Shown: positions 13,844-25,501 of the stretch, one piece after another
Numbering within the stretch: position 1 is the first letter of the stretch
How the letters are laid out: each line of letters begins with the position of its first letter
Notes under the pieces: model-generated
The model's input: the letters and a program-made list of their open reading frames with translations, nothing else
What the model was told of the DNA's origin: nothing
Database searches by the model: none
Program-made: the position numbers and the translations under genes
Assembly: GCA_021904315.1 (NCBI GenBank)
Contig: CM038913.1
Coordinates: 7,687,958-7,751,957, forward strand
Length of the DNA: 64,000 nt
Source of the DNA: Sphagnum magellanicum
Taxonomy: Eukaryota > Streptophyta > Sphagnopsida > Sphagnales > Sphagnaceae
Reading direction: 5' to 3'

Positions 13844-16584
13844 TTCTTCTTTGCCAGGGAGCAATCCGCAAGAGAACTCCGACGTACTCTTCAAGGGAGA
13901 GAATGTGAAGATCTCTCTCTCTTCCCAGTGAAATAAAAATCTCCGCGTTTTGCTAGGGTTTCGCCGAGAGCTGCCGCCGTTAGGGTTTTGCAATGCCGAC
14001 AGATTTCATTTCTCTTCACCTGCAATCGAGGACCATCTCAGAAAGAACTGATTTGGACTACTCTCTCTGCACGGTTTGCATGAAGTCTGTTGTCTCCTCC
14101 CATTGTCATTTTCCCTAGTTGCTCCCAAGCTTGTAGCAAAAGGAAAGGGAAGTAGTAGGAATTCAGAGCTTGTATCATCATGATCATCATCCATCAGAAA
14201 ACACAAGGGGCTGCTGCTGCCACAACGTTTTTTTTGTACAATTTTACTTGAGCAACAGTCTAAAAAGTGGTCAATTGTGAGTCAAGAGATTGTTGCTTGT
14301 GAATTTACAGGTGCCAGCCCCATGTGGTGCATGTGCTGCAAAAATGCTTCTGGCATGTTGAGCTGCCTACAAGTATTTCTGTTGCTTGAATTTGTTCACT
14401 TTGGGTGCTTGAGACTTTGGATTCAGTGGAGATTGGGTTTTTGTAGCACTTTTTTGTTACTCTGGGATATATCCAACAACTGTGGCATTTGTGGTATTTT
14501 GAATGAGAAATTTTCAGGTGGCAGGACTGGGATTTCCTTCGACACTGTATAGTGCATGATCAGTAAGGTCTTCATTGAAGGTCTGATGTGGAGAAATTAC
14601 TTATGCAAATACTAGTTGAACAATTTCTTCAAGGGAATGTGGCAAATCATCATCACAAGCTCAAATATAGCAAGACATCCTGCTCATGCTTTGCTCGGAT
14701 CAGGTTTCCCTCCTTCGATTTTCATCCCAGCACTCCATCCTACAACTTATGCATAATAACATTGACTTCTCTGGCCATATAATGCAGCACAAACCCTTTG
14801 TGACAATCATTGCAACTGTGCAGCTGAAGGTGACCTTTCCTAGCAGCAGCTCCACAAGACCAATAGACTACAATCAAGAGGAAATCCTGAAAGCACAAAT
14901 GTAAGGCTAGACCTTTCACAACCATCAAATAGTTTGATTGGCCCACAACTACAGATCTTCCCTGTTATGCAATTCATAGTTACACATTCTTTCTTAACAC
15001 TTCCATTGGAGAAGAGCACCGGACTCTTAGAAGTTTTTTTGTCTTCCACATCCTCTGGCCAAAACCACACAAAATTTGTGACCTGAACACACTTGAAAAA
15101 CTGTAATCCAGAAGCTACAATTTTCCTCATGATCTGAACACACTTGGAAACTGTAATTGAGAAAGGTACAATTTCTCCTCAAGTTCTTCACATCAATTGC
15201 ACATCACATCATTAGAGCAAAAAACACCTCTGTCAACCTCTGACCATATATGGCAGCTGGGCATTAGAAGGCATCACATTGGCACCAGTGAAGACACATG
15301 ACCTTTGCACCAATACTTATAACAAGGCAATAGTAGGGCTGACTTGAGTGCAGATCCAGAACCACTCTAAATGGCAAAAAATAAAACAGCGCAAAGAATT
15401 AAATGTGGCATGATTTGTGACATGCTCTGACCCCTGGGTTTGCACAAATCAAACAACCTAGTTCACTATATTGATTTCTAGAATCACCAGCACACAGCAA
15501 TATACCTTATGTACAATCTTGAATACCAATGATACTTTTCTGTAGATAGACCACTCTCCATACTCAATTTCTGTCCCTAGGTTCCATGGCCCCAACACCA
15601 TAGTCATCTCAAAGGTTTCGTTGCAAGTAGCACAAAGTCAAGAGAACTCACATTACCCTCAATTACATTGTTCAACTTTACTACCACCATGCTTTAAATT
15701 TCTTTTCCCCAACTATTATTGGCCTTCTAACTAGCTACTCAAAATCCACAATATTACAAGAACCCATAGCTTGAAAAGAGAGGACAGAATTCAGAAGATC
15801 ACACACTGACTTTCTCAATGGATTTGCTGGAGAAGATGTAGGACTACAATGGTTTGAAACTGTCATCACATGAAGAAAGCCAGAAAGGAAATCCCATTTA
15901 CCACACCAACTGTCCAAAGTACACCAAATTCATAACAGGCCCTGCACCCATATACTATTTAACCTGTCTTGGGGAGGCACTGGATATGTATTTCATCATT
16001 ACTGTAATTGTGCAAAATTCCAATGGCAGCATTAACCCCCTTAAAAAAATGTATCTAGGCCTTCTGGAAAGAACAATCAACGATAATTTCCAGTTTTAGG
16101 GTTCAAGAAAGGAAAAGACGCACCTGAGAAAAATGCCCAACCTCACCTCAACGATGGCTAATGCCACTTCTCACCCTCAGAAAATCTGTCACTCTTCAAA
16201 CAACATCACAGAAACAATGCCATCCATCAAAATGAAAATTGGCGACCAGATCCCATTCTTTAGCTTGAAATTCCTGAAAATCGCCTACAACTATTTTGCC
16301 TCCTTCAAACTCCAGCCTGACGGTGAGAAAAACTGAAAACTGGGAAGAATCTCATACTCGCAACCCAGGCTGTTCAGCTTCTCCTCAGCAGCTACTGAAA
16401 TGGCTCCAACTCCCCACCTCCCAACACCTTCAAAATGCAGCTTTCCATCCCTGCCCGAAGGGTTTATACTCTTTCTCACTTTCAAAGCCTCTAGAGAGGT
16501 GTTTCCTTGCCTTCTTGAAACCCTGCCACGGATATGTCCGCTAGGTTCCGACACGTATTTCGGAGGCCCGGCACTCATCCCTAC
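13844..16584. other. 3' flank and intergenic DNA, no gene recognised
   Basis: The first few hundred bases are probably the DUF3511 3' untranslated region. Two AGGGTTT words (about 13955 and 13982) precede a 43-codon open frame starting ATGCCGACAG at about 13992. This could be a small leader ORF or chance; no family matches. The rest is moderately AT-rich with open frames under 100 codons, no homology I can name and no clear splice structure. Confidence 0.45.
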
Positions 16585-16709
16585 TGCTATAGCCTCAAAC
16601 GTGTCTTCATCCAAGCAAACGTCTCCAACACACAGCACAAAGTCAATGAGGCACTCTTCAAAGCCATCATTGCCAGCAGCTCTTCCACAACTACACCCTT
16701 GCTGACACC
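16585..16709 (-). pseudogene. Trehalose-6-phosphate synthase (class II) C-terminal fragment
   Basis: On the minus strand a pyrimidine tract and CCCACAG acceptor lead into GVSKGVVVEELLAMMA. After a frame change this continues as DFVLCVGDVCLDEDTFEAIA. These match the phosphatase-like (HAD) domain of plant class II TPS proteins, which read GVSKG...DFVLCIGDDRSDEDMFE. From memory, class II genes have an intron just before GVSKG, which agrees with the acceptor seen here. About 40 codons survive. A frameshift lies near 16655, DDRSDEDMF has become DVCLDEDTF, and neither the preceding exon nor the rest of the C-terminus can be found nearby. The kept intron end means a DNA-level copy, not a retrocopy. 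Other HAD phosphatases are possible but fit less well. Confidence 0.7.
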
Positions 16710-17171
16710 CTGTGGGAAAAAATAAAATAAAATCAGGTAGCTCCAGTTACGTAATTTTTAATCTGTACGTGCGCCCATGATCTTGCGGAGTAAGAAGGTC
16801 CTCCTCCTGGGAGGATTGCAACACAGCAACTGCCGAAATCTATTTCTGTTGTTGGGCGATCGATCTATTGAATTGCTATGGCGGTGGACACTTGCGCAAT
16901 GAGTGTTGATCCCAACCTTAGGTGTTGCGATCTGCATTCCTTTACAATGACCTACCTGCCCACAGATTTCCGACCCAAATAACGCAAGACAAACTGGGGT
17001 GCTAAAGAAAAACACAAGAACAATAGGAATCCCAATAAATTATCTAGCACATTGCTAATAATAACACATGTAAAATCATGCAGCACAGGAGCACATATTG
17101 GTGTCACATTCACACTTCAAAAAATTCCCTCAAGACTATTCCTAATGTAATACTCAAGGTTCAATGTGTTA

Positions 17172-17272
17172 GGGGAAAGCACTGCTGTCAGTGCCTTCCT
17201 GCCCATGAACTGAGGGTGGAGCACAAAGTCCAGGGCAGAAGGCACTGACAGGTACTGGCAGGTGCCTTCCCC
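17172..17272. repeat. Long imperfect hairpin (foldback element or small-RNA precursor)
   Basis: The left arm (17172-17204) and right arm (17233-17272) are near reverse complements. The inner stem pairs CTGTCAGTGCCTTCCTGCCC with GGGCAGAAGGCACTGACAG, one base unpaired. The outer stem pairs GGGGAAAGCAC with GTGCCTTCCCC. A bulge of about 7 bases separates them and the loop is 28 bases. This could be a tiny foldback transposon or a small-RNA hairpin. I recognise no known microRNA. Confidence 0.6.
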
Positions 17273-19095
17273 TGCATAACAACCGAGGGACTAGTGACAC
17301 TGCAGATCACCTTACACCCCCACCCTAGGGCGCTTACACATAAGATCCCTACTCCAGTCTGGAGTGGGAAATTGCATATTGTAAGGCACCCTCAAATTGC
17401 ACTGCCTCCTGCACCATGGTCATTATGTGTAGTCAAAAGTGAAGTATGATGTGTTTCCTGCAAGGTTTAGGTCAATGCAATGCCTTTGTACATATGGTGA
17501 TTGTTGGGAACTAGAGGGGAACTACAAAGGACTGCAAAGAAATACAAACCAATAAACACTGTACGAGGATAATCACTGGTATCTGTGTTGCTCATCCACT
17601 GCTCAAAATTATTACTGAGAAGTCTTATGTACACTTGCTGTGCACTTGGAATAGAACCAAACATGTATGCTAGAAATTGAACTTCACAGGGTAGTCTCTA
17701 CTTTATTGTACAGATGGCAGAGGCTGAGAAACATGGACAGCTCATTTTTACAATCCATCGACAACAGGACTCTCTTTGTGCTCTCAGCTGGGAAGAAAAA
17801 TTTCTGGAAGAAGTGTTCAGCATAGCTTCATTTCTGCAACACAGCAGCTCCAAACTAGTTATAAGAAACAGAAGAGGCAAAGTGTGGGTTCTGACAATCA
17901 ATGGTTGATCAATTAGTTTGCTGGTGGGCTTTCAATATGTGACTATCCCTAAATATCAAACTTGTGTTAGTGGAACAGGTTGTGAATCAACTGTGATTTC
18001 AGTATCCTCGCTGCTGGAAACAGGCTGTAGTAGGCTCACTGCTGCATCCATCAACTCTCCAGACAAGTTGTGCATGACCTGGTTCAAGACATCAGATATC
18101 TCAAGTCAAAAATAGTAGAAGAGGTTCTAATACTAGGCTTCATCATGTACATCAATCTGTCCATCAAATGGAAGGGCAATATGATATAGCTGAAATTCAG
18201 TGGGTGCTAAGATGGCTGACAACTGAATAATGCTGCTCAAAAAAATACCCTCAATTTGCATTTGTATGGGAAAAAAACTAGCAAATTTGGGCTGAATGAC
18301 TGTATTCAGGAACCAGCCACATGAGACAAGGGAGGAAAGAAGTGAATGCAAGGTTCATGGGCTTCTTAAACAATAACCTGTTGACTTGATAATGAAAGGA
18401 AAATTTGATAAGATGGATGACAGGAGTAAGTCATAATGTCTAATCTGTGGCCAACTATCACAAGACTTCAAGAACCACCTCAGGGCCCAGTATGACTTTC
18501 AGATTCCCCCAGAATTCATGTATTCCTATGGTGATGACAACTTGCAGTAACAGGGAAGGAAAGCCAAACACAGAACCCAACGACAAATCTCATGCTAAGA
18601 CTCCAACTGAACTTGACAGTACATTCCTTTAAAGATAGAATGAGACAAAGTAGGATGAAAGAGTTGTGTTTCAAACCATTATAGTTACAAAGTAAGACCC
18701 TCAAATGACATAACTCTTCTCATCTGAACCAGCATGTACCAAACTTGGAATCCGCTGCCCTTGTCTTTGTCAAATACCCTATCTGATCTATCCAGTGAAT
18801 CCAAAACCTACTGTTTGGCATTTTAGACTAATTCAACAATTATAAAGCAGTTCAGGATGGCAGAGAATCCAGAGCTAAGCAGGCACCAATGAGTGTCCAA
18901 CTGCTGCAAAATCCCCTAAAAAAGAAGCAAAAAAATGAGATAGCCCCAAAGGGAAAGACCTAGACAACAGAACAAGCATTTACAGGAGAGAAAGAAAGGA
19001 ACCTGATTATCCACTTTCCCACCTTACACTCCCCAAACAGTCTCACTAGAATGTCCAAAACCTAAAGGAGAGTCTCTATGCGTGTGATAACCCAA
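17273..19095. other. Intergenic DNA, no gene recognised
   Basis: Moderate composition and short open frames on both strands, the longest about 70 codons, none matching a family I know. The last few hundred bases before 19095 are probably the RER1 3' untranslated region, since RER1 reads right to left. There is no obvious transposon. Confidence 0.45.
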
Positions 19096-20232
19096 CTAAT
19101 CTTTAGAAGTTCTTGCCTTGTCAGAAGAAGCCTGCCTCTTCCCTGTGTATCGCTGCACTCACCAAGAACCCATCCCAATCACCATTCTCCACCACATTTA
19201 TGTGCAGCCCATTGATGGCACAAGAACAGTAGTTGTTGACATTGATGCACAAAAATAAACCTTGCTAACTCTCTTTGTCTCAACAGTCTTTCCTGTTTCC
19301 AAGATGCCCATATAGCTTTGCCCCAAAACTGCACAACTTCAAAATACATGAAGCCACTTTACCTAGGGTGAAATGCATACCTGCTTGCCCACAGTGAATG
19401 GAATGTAACGGTACTTAATCATATGCCTAATTTGTCGCTTCATTGTGAGCACAAATAGTACAAGCCAGTAGAGCAAAAGAATGGGCCAAAACACTGGCAC
19501 ATCAAATATGCCAAAAAAGGTAAGTGAAAAAGCCACCAAAAATGCCTTTGTCAGTGCATACCTGCACATCCAAAATACATAATAACGGCATGGATTTAGC
19601 ATTTATATGCAAGCAAAGCACAAGCTGGTCACTGCAGAATGTCCAAAACATGAGAACAGAGAACAGGCCACAATCTGCCAAAACTCTGGACATGGTGAAT
19701 CAAACAAGAAGAGGTACTGGTTGGAGCAGCTGCCCTGAATCTGTGTTATCATCAGTAGGAAATAAACAGGACTTCATGTGTGGAAAGAACCGCAATACGA
19801 ATAGGGAATGCATGTTGATGCAGAAGGGCCAATTAGGAGACATCGAATTTTTTGGCAGAAACTAGCCACGTACCAAAACTTGAACTCCGGAAGCCTGCGA
19901 ATGAACGGCTTGAACTCGTCAGTTTCCTTGGATGGCAGGCCAGGGCCTTCACTCTCTGGATCGACTTGTGGAGACAAAAACCCTATGAGCAGGTTCAGCA
20001 AATATATCCCCAGACCATAAGTGACAATATAAAAGCCTTCGATGTAATAAGCCCGCAAACAATAAATGGCAGCCACCACAAACGATGCAATCCAGCGGGC
20101 TACAGGATGCGGTGTCGACTTGTCTAGAAAATGCTGCAACTTTCGACCCAAGTTATCTCTCCATACTACCAATGGATTCGTCACCCCCTCTCCCCCCTTG
20201 CTTGTTGCATCCTCGCCATACAAACCATCCAT
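19096..20232 (-). CDS. RER1: RER1 Golgi-to-ER retrieval receptor, three exons, 198 aa
   Basis: RER1 is a small membrane protein of the early Golgi. It returns escaped ER membrane proteins to the ER in COPI vesicles by reading signals in their membrane spans. The exons are 19874-20232, 19381-19561 and 19096-19152, joined by GTACGT..GCAG and GTATGC..GCAG introns of 312 and 228 bp. The coding length of 597 nt gives 198 aa, normal for the family. Recognisable blocks are [20 protein letters not shown] and [20 protein letters not shown] (first hydrophobic hairpin), LPEFKFWY across the first splice, [17 protein letters not shown] (second hairpin) and [14 protein letters not shown]. The C-terminus [18 protein letters not shown] is basic, as in COPI-binding tails. 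ATG at 20230-20232 fits the family N-terminus. All parts are intact. The gene is convergent with DUF3511. Confidence 0.93.
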
Positions 20233-20580
20233 AGCTCAGCAACAACAGAACCTCACCAATTTCGTCCTCCTCTTCGTGGTCTTCAACGGATCACACAAGT
20301 GGCCAGCTCTATTTACAAACTCTGCTGCCACATCCACAAAAAGCTTACAGAATGCGCTCCTTCTTCTTCGATCCACCATAGACTTGAAAAATTCATCCGC
20401 GTGTCTCTAGATCCTAATGCAGCAGAGGCTTCGTAGCACGAGCTTCTCCCTCCTCAGATCCAAATGCTTGCAACTCCAAATTGCGACAACTTTCCTTCTC
20501 CTTCGAACCCTAATGCATCTGGAATTGCGTATGGGTGCTCCAAACTCCAAACCCTAAAACCAGAAAACCTAGGGATTGCT
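20233..20580 (-). promoter_or_regulatory. RER1 5' leader and proximal promoter with telo-box
   Basis: This GC-richer block upstream of the RER1 start holds AAACCCTAAAAC at 20549-20560 and a second ACCCTAA near 20509. Seen from the minus strand these are TAGGGTT telo-boxes, a known element in plant promoters and leaders of growth-related genes. The transcription start cannot be placed. Plus-strand open frames here are shadows of RER1 and its leader. Confidence 0.5.
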
Positions 20581-20585
20581 TTGAC

Positions 20586-20700
20586 CCCGTTCACACTGGG
20601 TTCTGTGCAACCTTCTCCCCAGTTTTGATTTGGGCTCTGGTTAATACTTCATCTTTACTAGTGTATCCGGTGCCACTGGCCCTAGTGTGAACCCGTGAAC
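20586..20700. mobile_element. Small element with inverted termini (MITE-like)
   Basis: The left end CCCGTTCACACTGGG and right end CCCTAGTGTGAACCCG are near-perfect inverted copies about 115 bp apart. The motif resembles, without matching, the TTTACACTAGGAG termini of the MITEs at 47.5 and 55.9 kb. I see no clear target-site duplication, so the ends are approximate. It sits at the outer edge of the RER1 promoter. Confidence 0.45.
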
Positions 20701-21659
20701 AGGACTTGAAGATAGAGATTAATTGAGAAAAAAATATTTAAAAATTAAAATTAATTTCCAATAACAAAAAATTACTCAAAATTCAATATCTTCCTCACCT
20801 TAGGTTTAAAAATTGTAAAATCGCCTAATAAAAATCCACTCATAAAGGGCTTTCCACAAGAGCTTGCCCCAACTTTTTAAAAATGTTTAAACCTACAATG
20901 CATGATTTAATTCAATGTTGAATAATTTTGTCATTGAAATTTCAATAAAATCAAAACCAAACATTTTAAAAATTGAGGTGCACTTTTGGTATTTTTGGAA
21001 TATTATTAATGAGTAGGATTTTATGTCAGGACTTCATAATTTTAAACCTAAGGTGTGGGAGGTATTGAATTATGAATAATATTTGTCATTGAAAATTCAA
21101 AAAAAATCAAAAAAAATTTCTTAGAATTCATACTTGGGCCAATAACATAACCACACTAATTTTTATTCTAGTGTGGCCTATGCCATTGAGTAGATATTGT
21201 ATTTTATTATTTATCAAAAATTTTAAAAAATCACATCGTAAGTTCAAAAATTATGAAAACATGTGAAATAATTTTGATAGAATATAATGAATATAAATAT
21301 TTTTTAAATGCATAAAACATTGTAATTAGTGCTTTTGTTGTTTTTTTCATTTTTTTAAGAAACTTGAAATGCCTTCAAAATGATATAATCATGTATAATG
21401 TACCTTTACATAATAATATAATATCTTGTGAAAACACACACCAAATTTACTTTAAAAATTAGATTTTTCATTAAATTTTCACTGAAATAGTACTCAAATT
21501 TCAATAACATTATTAAATCAACTTGGTGCACCCTTACGCATCCAAAGCTTTCCAATGATACCAAGAGCACAACCTTAGGCCTTTGTGGTTTTGACATGAT
21601 AGAAACAAACAAATTACCTTCCTTCATAATGAGATTTTCAAATTAAAATTTTTATTTTT
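20701..21659. other. AT-rich intergenic DNA
   Basis: Very AT-rich, with many AAAATT and TTTTAA words. No gene or structured repeat was found. Open frames are short and unremarkable. Confidence 0.55.
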
Positions 21660-21835
21660 AATTTGAGGTTTTCAATCGCCAGGAGTGAGAATTTTTTTTT
21701 TTTCCCCCAGATCCCTATATTTAGCCTCCAGTATGTAGCCAGGAATATAAAACTTCATATTTGTTTTATAGCCAGATCTCGCCAAATCTTCCTAATGACG
21801 TCCAAGTGGACGGTTTCCCTTTTCTTGAGGGGCGC
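21660..21835 (-). repeat. Dispersed TAGCCAAA/TTTGGCTA repeat, diverged copy
   Basis: Read on the minus strand this carries TTAGGAAGATTTGGC, GATCTGGCTATAAAAC, TACTGGAGGC and then GATTGAAAACCTC. These are the same words in the same order as the copy at 57.5 kb. It lies between the RER1 side and the aerolysin-like pseudogene. Confidence 0.55.
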
Positions 21836-22227
21836 TTGAGAAAAATCCTATGAAACGATGGCCAGCAGCTTTCGACCAAGAATCCATCGGAAGAAGTGAA
21901 CAGCCTTCAAATTTTAAATACGGTGTGCCCTGCATTGCTCTCCTCTCTCATTCTCGTCATGACTAGTGTAGCAATGCTTCTGTTTCATGAACATGTATGT
22001 AGTGAACATGTCGTCAGAAAACCTAAATCACTTGATGCTCGGAACCAAAAAAAAAAAAGAAGTTTGTAATTCGATTGCATTTGATCTTTTGCCAAGTCAG
22101 GCTCACATAAATTTGTATCAGTGCATTGCATGAATTTGCAGCAGTCGTGCACCACACGATCCGGTGCATCGCAACGAGTTGTCATCTGAAGAGCCAGACC
22201 TGCACTTGAAAGGAGATCCTCATCATC

Positions 22228-23099
22228 ATGGCCGGTTTCGAAATCCAGATACAGCTAGGAGAACATGGGACAAAATCCGCCCTATCTGCTTCCGGATCCA
22301 GCAGCCGTGTGATCATCGATGCACACAGAACAACGTTTGGGCTTGATGACAACGCCCTGAAGAAGGGCGTGGAGTTGTACCACGGCGAATGGCCGACGGA
22401 CGTCTACCTTCTCAGCCCTACGCCATGGGATGACCTGTACAAAACATACAACTGGGGCGCAAGTGGAAGTCGTTTTGAAGGTTATCGACATCAGGATCAC
22501 TGAGTTCACAATATTGGTGCCTTACAGGTCAGCGTCATGGACTTATACAAACAATAGTGAAACTGAATGCCTCGACATCAACTCCCAATAAGCCCATCAA
22601 CACCAGCTCGAGTTTTTGGTCCATGAGTAACAAGATCGACCTGGGGTTCAAAGTCAAGTACAACATTTTTCCAGGTTCTGAGCGAGAGCTGAGCATGTCT
22701 TACAGCAGACAGTGGGACGAGGCGGGCTCTAACAGCCAGAAGGACGAGCTTGCCGAGGAGCACACCGTTCAACTCCGCCTGGTCCCGAAGAAGAGCGTCA
22801 ATGCCCACATCACGGCTTACGAAGGCAAAGTGAAGATCCGCGTCCCCTACGAAGCCCATCTCATGGGGTTCCACCGCCGTTAACTATCAGGACACGTACA
22901 AAAGGCCACCATTTTTATGGTTTGGACATCGGGCGGCGTCATGGACGCGAATCCATCCCTTTCAAACAGGGTGGTATTCTATGAGGACATTTACATAAAT
23001 CTCTTCTCCAAAGCAAACATTGTGCTGGAGGATGGAATGAATATAGGTCATGTGTCAATCTTCCAGCTCAGTTTAACTGGCTTTCACTCTTGGGTCTAG
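22228..23099 (+). pseudogene. Aerolysin/ETX-MTX2-like beta-pore-forming protein, frameshifted relic
   Basis: The start codon at 22228 is in a good context (ATCATGGCC). The first open block encodes VIIDAHRTTFGLDD, then WPTDVYLLSPTPWDDLYKTY. A second frame carries WTYTNNSETE, and a third runs for about 100 codons with SSSFWSMSNKIDLGFKVKY, LSMSYSRQW, VQLRLVPKK and VKIRVPYEAHL. The order NNS-TE, Ser/Thr-rich alternating strands, then a Val/Pro block resembles the pore-forming region of ETX/MTX2 proteins; aerolysin-like proteins are known in plants. A final frame carries VVFYEDIYINLFSKANIVLED. Frame changes fall near 22470, 22580, 22868, 22900 and 22927. Breaks this dense mean a dead gene; intact neighbours argue against poor sequence. 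No intron is visible. The family call rests on motif pattern only and could be another beta-rich secreted or lectin-like family. Confidence 0.55.
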
Positions 23100-23344
23100 A
23101 ATCGCCACCCATATCAGGAGGTACTGAAGATTCTAGACACAAAAGGTAAGTATTAGGGAGCTACTGAATGTCCTAGAAAGCCTTCTTTTTTCGATTTTTT
23201 TTTTTCCCTCTCCGTTGCAGTCACAGGAAAGGCAATCAGGTTGTACATTTTTGAGTACCATGAAGGCATAATAGAAGGCACACGGATGGTACCAGGAATC
23301 TGGATCTACACGTGTTGGTAGTAGAAGCATAACAAATAGTCTAA

Positions 23345-23495
23345 GGCCCGCTTTACACTAGGAGTCAGGGCTGAAAAAACTGGAAGCCAACTTCGAGGAT
23401 TTTTGGCTTGTTGTTTGGCCCCCAAGTTACTAATAACTGCTACAACATTGACGTCAGAATATTAACAAATGCTGGAACATTGGCTCCAACGTCTT
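23345..23495 (+). mobile_element. Truncated Tourist-like MITE, one end only
   Basis: This begins GGCCCGCTTTACACTAGGAG directly after a TAA, as in the full element at 47507. It continues through words shared with the other copies, such as AACTTCGAGG, AAGTTACTAATAA, GACGTCAG and AAATGCTGGAACATTGGC. The matching right terminus is absent, so the copy is broken or internally deleted. It lies about 245 bp past the aerolysin-like relic. Confidence 0.7.
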
Positions 23496-25193
23496 CTTAA
23501 TTAGCTTTTTAATGTCCAAGCCTCAAGAGAATTAAGTTGTGTAGTTCTTTTAGTTAATTTCTATCTTTCACATATTTTGATTTTTGAAAATGTGTTATCA
23601 AGCTTTAATTGTTTGTACAATTTTGTTTCCTTTTAAAGTTATCTTGAATTAGACATTTCTGCAGATAATATTTGTTAATTCTTGAGATCCTTGGCAATTT
23701 TTTGTTAGGTCACAATAGTTAATTTCTATCTTCTTCCATAGTTTGATTTTTAGAAATATATTAGCTTAGTGTTTATACAACTTTTCCTTCTTGATTAAAT
23801 TTGAGTTATCTTGAATTCTCTTGAAAGTTCGTAGATTATATTTGCTAATCTCTGGTAGGCCAAATGCTGAACTTATTTAGTATTTGAAAGAGAACAAAGG
23901 TTGGCTCTTGCAGTGTGTTTTTGGCAAGCACTCAAAAGAGTTGCAACATTTGTGTATGATTGTGTACACTGCAAGAAAATATTAGCACTCTTTTGCAGCA
24001 AATGTATTAGTAGGTACATCTTTTTTTTCTGAGGTCCTACAAGGTTTTTAACTTCTTTTAGCCTGTGCATATATGTGCAAGTAAGCCACTGCCTGAGATA
24101 TCAGTTGATAGAACCCATTTACATTGATTTTGTTAATATGGTCTCCATGAATTCCTGTGATTTAGGCTGATTTTGAGAAATGTGATCTCCTCCAGTGAAG
24201 TCTCTGTTTTGGACATGGATGGTGATGTGCTTTTAAGGCATGTGATATGAAGTGTGCAATCCAAATCCATGAAAACTGTGAAGGAGGAAAATGCAAAGAA
24301 TTCTTTAATGAGGAGTCAAAACATCAATGCACCCATCATCAGAAACAGAGTTAACAATTGCATTATTTACTAGAAGAAGTAGCCATGGAGAGAAAAAAAA
24401 TCTGTACTCAACCCCCAACTGCACCTCTACAGTTAGCTTTAAACTCTCCCAAGAAAAATAGAGACCAAGCTCCAAATATGTTTCTCCAATGTCCAACTGC
24501 AACAGTCCCCCTCTTCTCTCATCTAGTCGAGTTGCAATCTTGACACTTAGAATGTGTCCTAATTGACAACCTTAAATCCGATAGAAAATCATCATCAAAA
24601 AAAATTCAATGTCTGTGGATGTTTTAGATTGCCTTCACCCTTACAGTATTGTCTGTATTTGGGTCCTTGGCCTGCACATGATCATATCCACTGTTCCAGT
24701 GTGTCCAGAGATGAGATCAAACCTGAAGTTTCCTCAGTGACAAACTGTGAACATTCCTGAAGTTTCAACTGTGACAAACCATGATTTTGCTCAGAAACAA
24801 TTTTGCTTTGTTCTTGCTGCTTTACAAACTTCTCGTTAAATGAGTGGAAGACTGATGTACTTGTTAGCATTTGAACTCCTGCACATCTTCAGTAACTGCA
24901 AAAAACAAGCCCATAACCAGATTGAAATCAAAGACCATGGACTTTAGTGTAACACAAACTCAGAAGTTAGAACAAACCCAGTTCAACTTGATGCAGAAAC
25001 ATTCTTCAGACAAAACCTGTAATATTGTGACAGTTTATAATCCAGTTTCAACATGTAATTTTTTGTGCCCAAATGCAACACTGATAGAAGCATCCTGCAT
25101 TATTCTCTTGACTCCAAAACTGTGTGATTTGCAGTTGAACTTCAAAATGGAATTTCAGCAGAGCTTGCCAATTCACTGCACGCTCACAAATTT
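23496..25193. other. Intergenic DNA, no gene recognised
   Basis: AT-rich, with a loose repetition around 23540-23830: GTTAATTTCTATCTT, TTTGATTTTTAGAAATAT and TTATCTTGAATT each occur twice. An open frame of about 125 codons at 24871-25254 matches nothing I know and lacks a convincing ATG context. Confidence 0.45.
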
Positions 25194-25390
25194 TCTTCAG
25201 GAAGCTACAGATTTTGTAAAGATGGGAAAGGGGGGTTTTGGGTGCTTGGTATGAGCCCAAAATTGTCTTCAGGAAGCTACAGATTGTGAAGAAAGTGGGG
25301 CTGGGGTGCTTGGTATGAGCTTAAGATTGTCTTCAGGAAGCTATTGATTTTTTAGAGATGGAAAAGGAGGGAGTTTGGGTGCTTTATAGA
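25194..25390. repeat. Three-copy tandem repeat, 64-72 bp
   Basis: Three copies begin with TCTTCAGGAAGCTA, continue GATTTT or GATTGT, an AGATGGAAAAGG-like purine block, and end GGGTGCTTGGTATGAGC (GGGTGCTTTAT in the last). Starts are about 25194, 25266 and 25330. They sit just downstream of the minus-strand candidate gene. Confidence 0.75.
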
Positions 25391-25501
25391 ACTCTCTCTC
25401 CCTCCCTCACACCAGCTCTTCTTCTCCTCGAAGGTTCCTTGAACGCATATAACTGCAGAAGATTTGTTTGGCAGAAGCAGGATCAGAATTGGCAGAAATT
25501 G

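Noticed and set aside
17698..17908. Opposed 64- and 67-codon frames
   Set aside because: Overlapping frames on both strands without homology; neither can be preferred.
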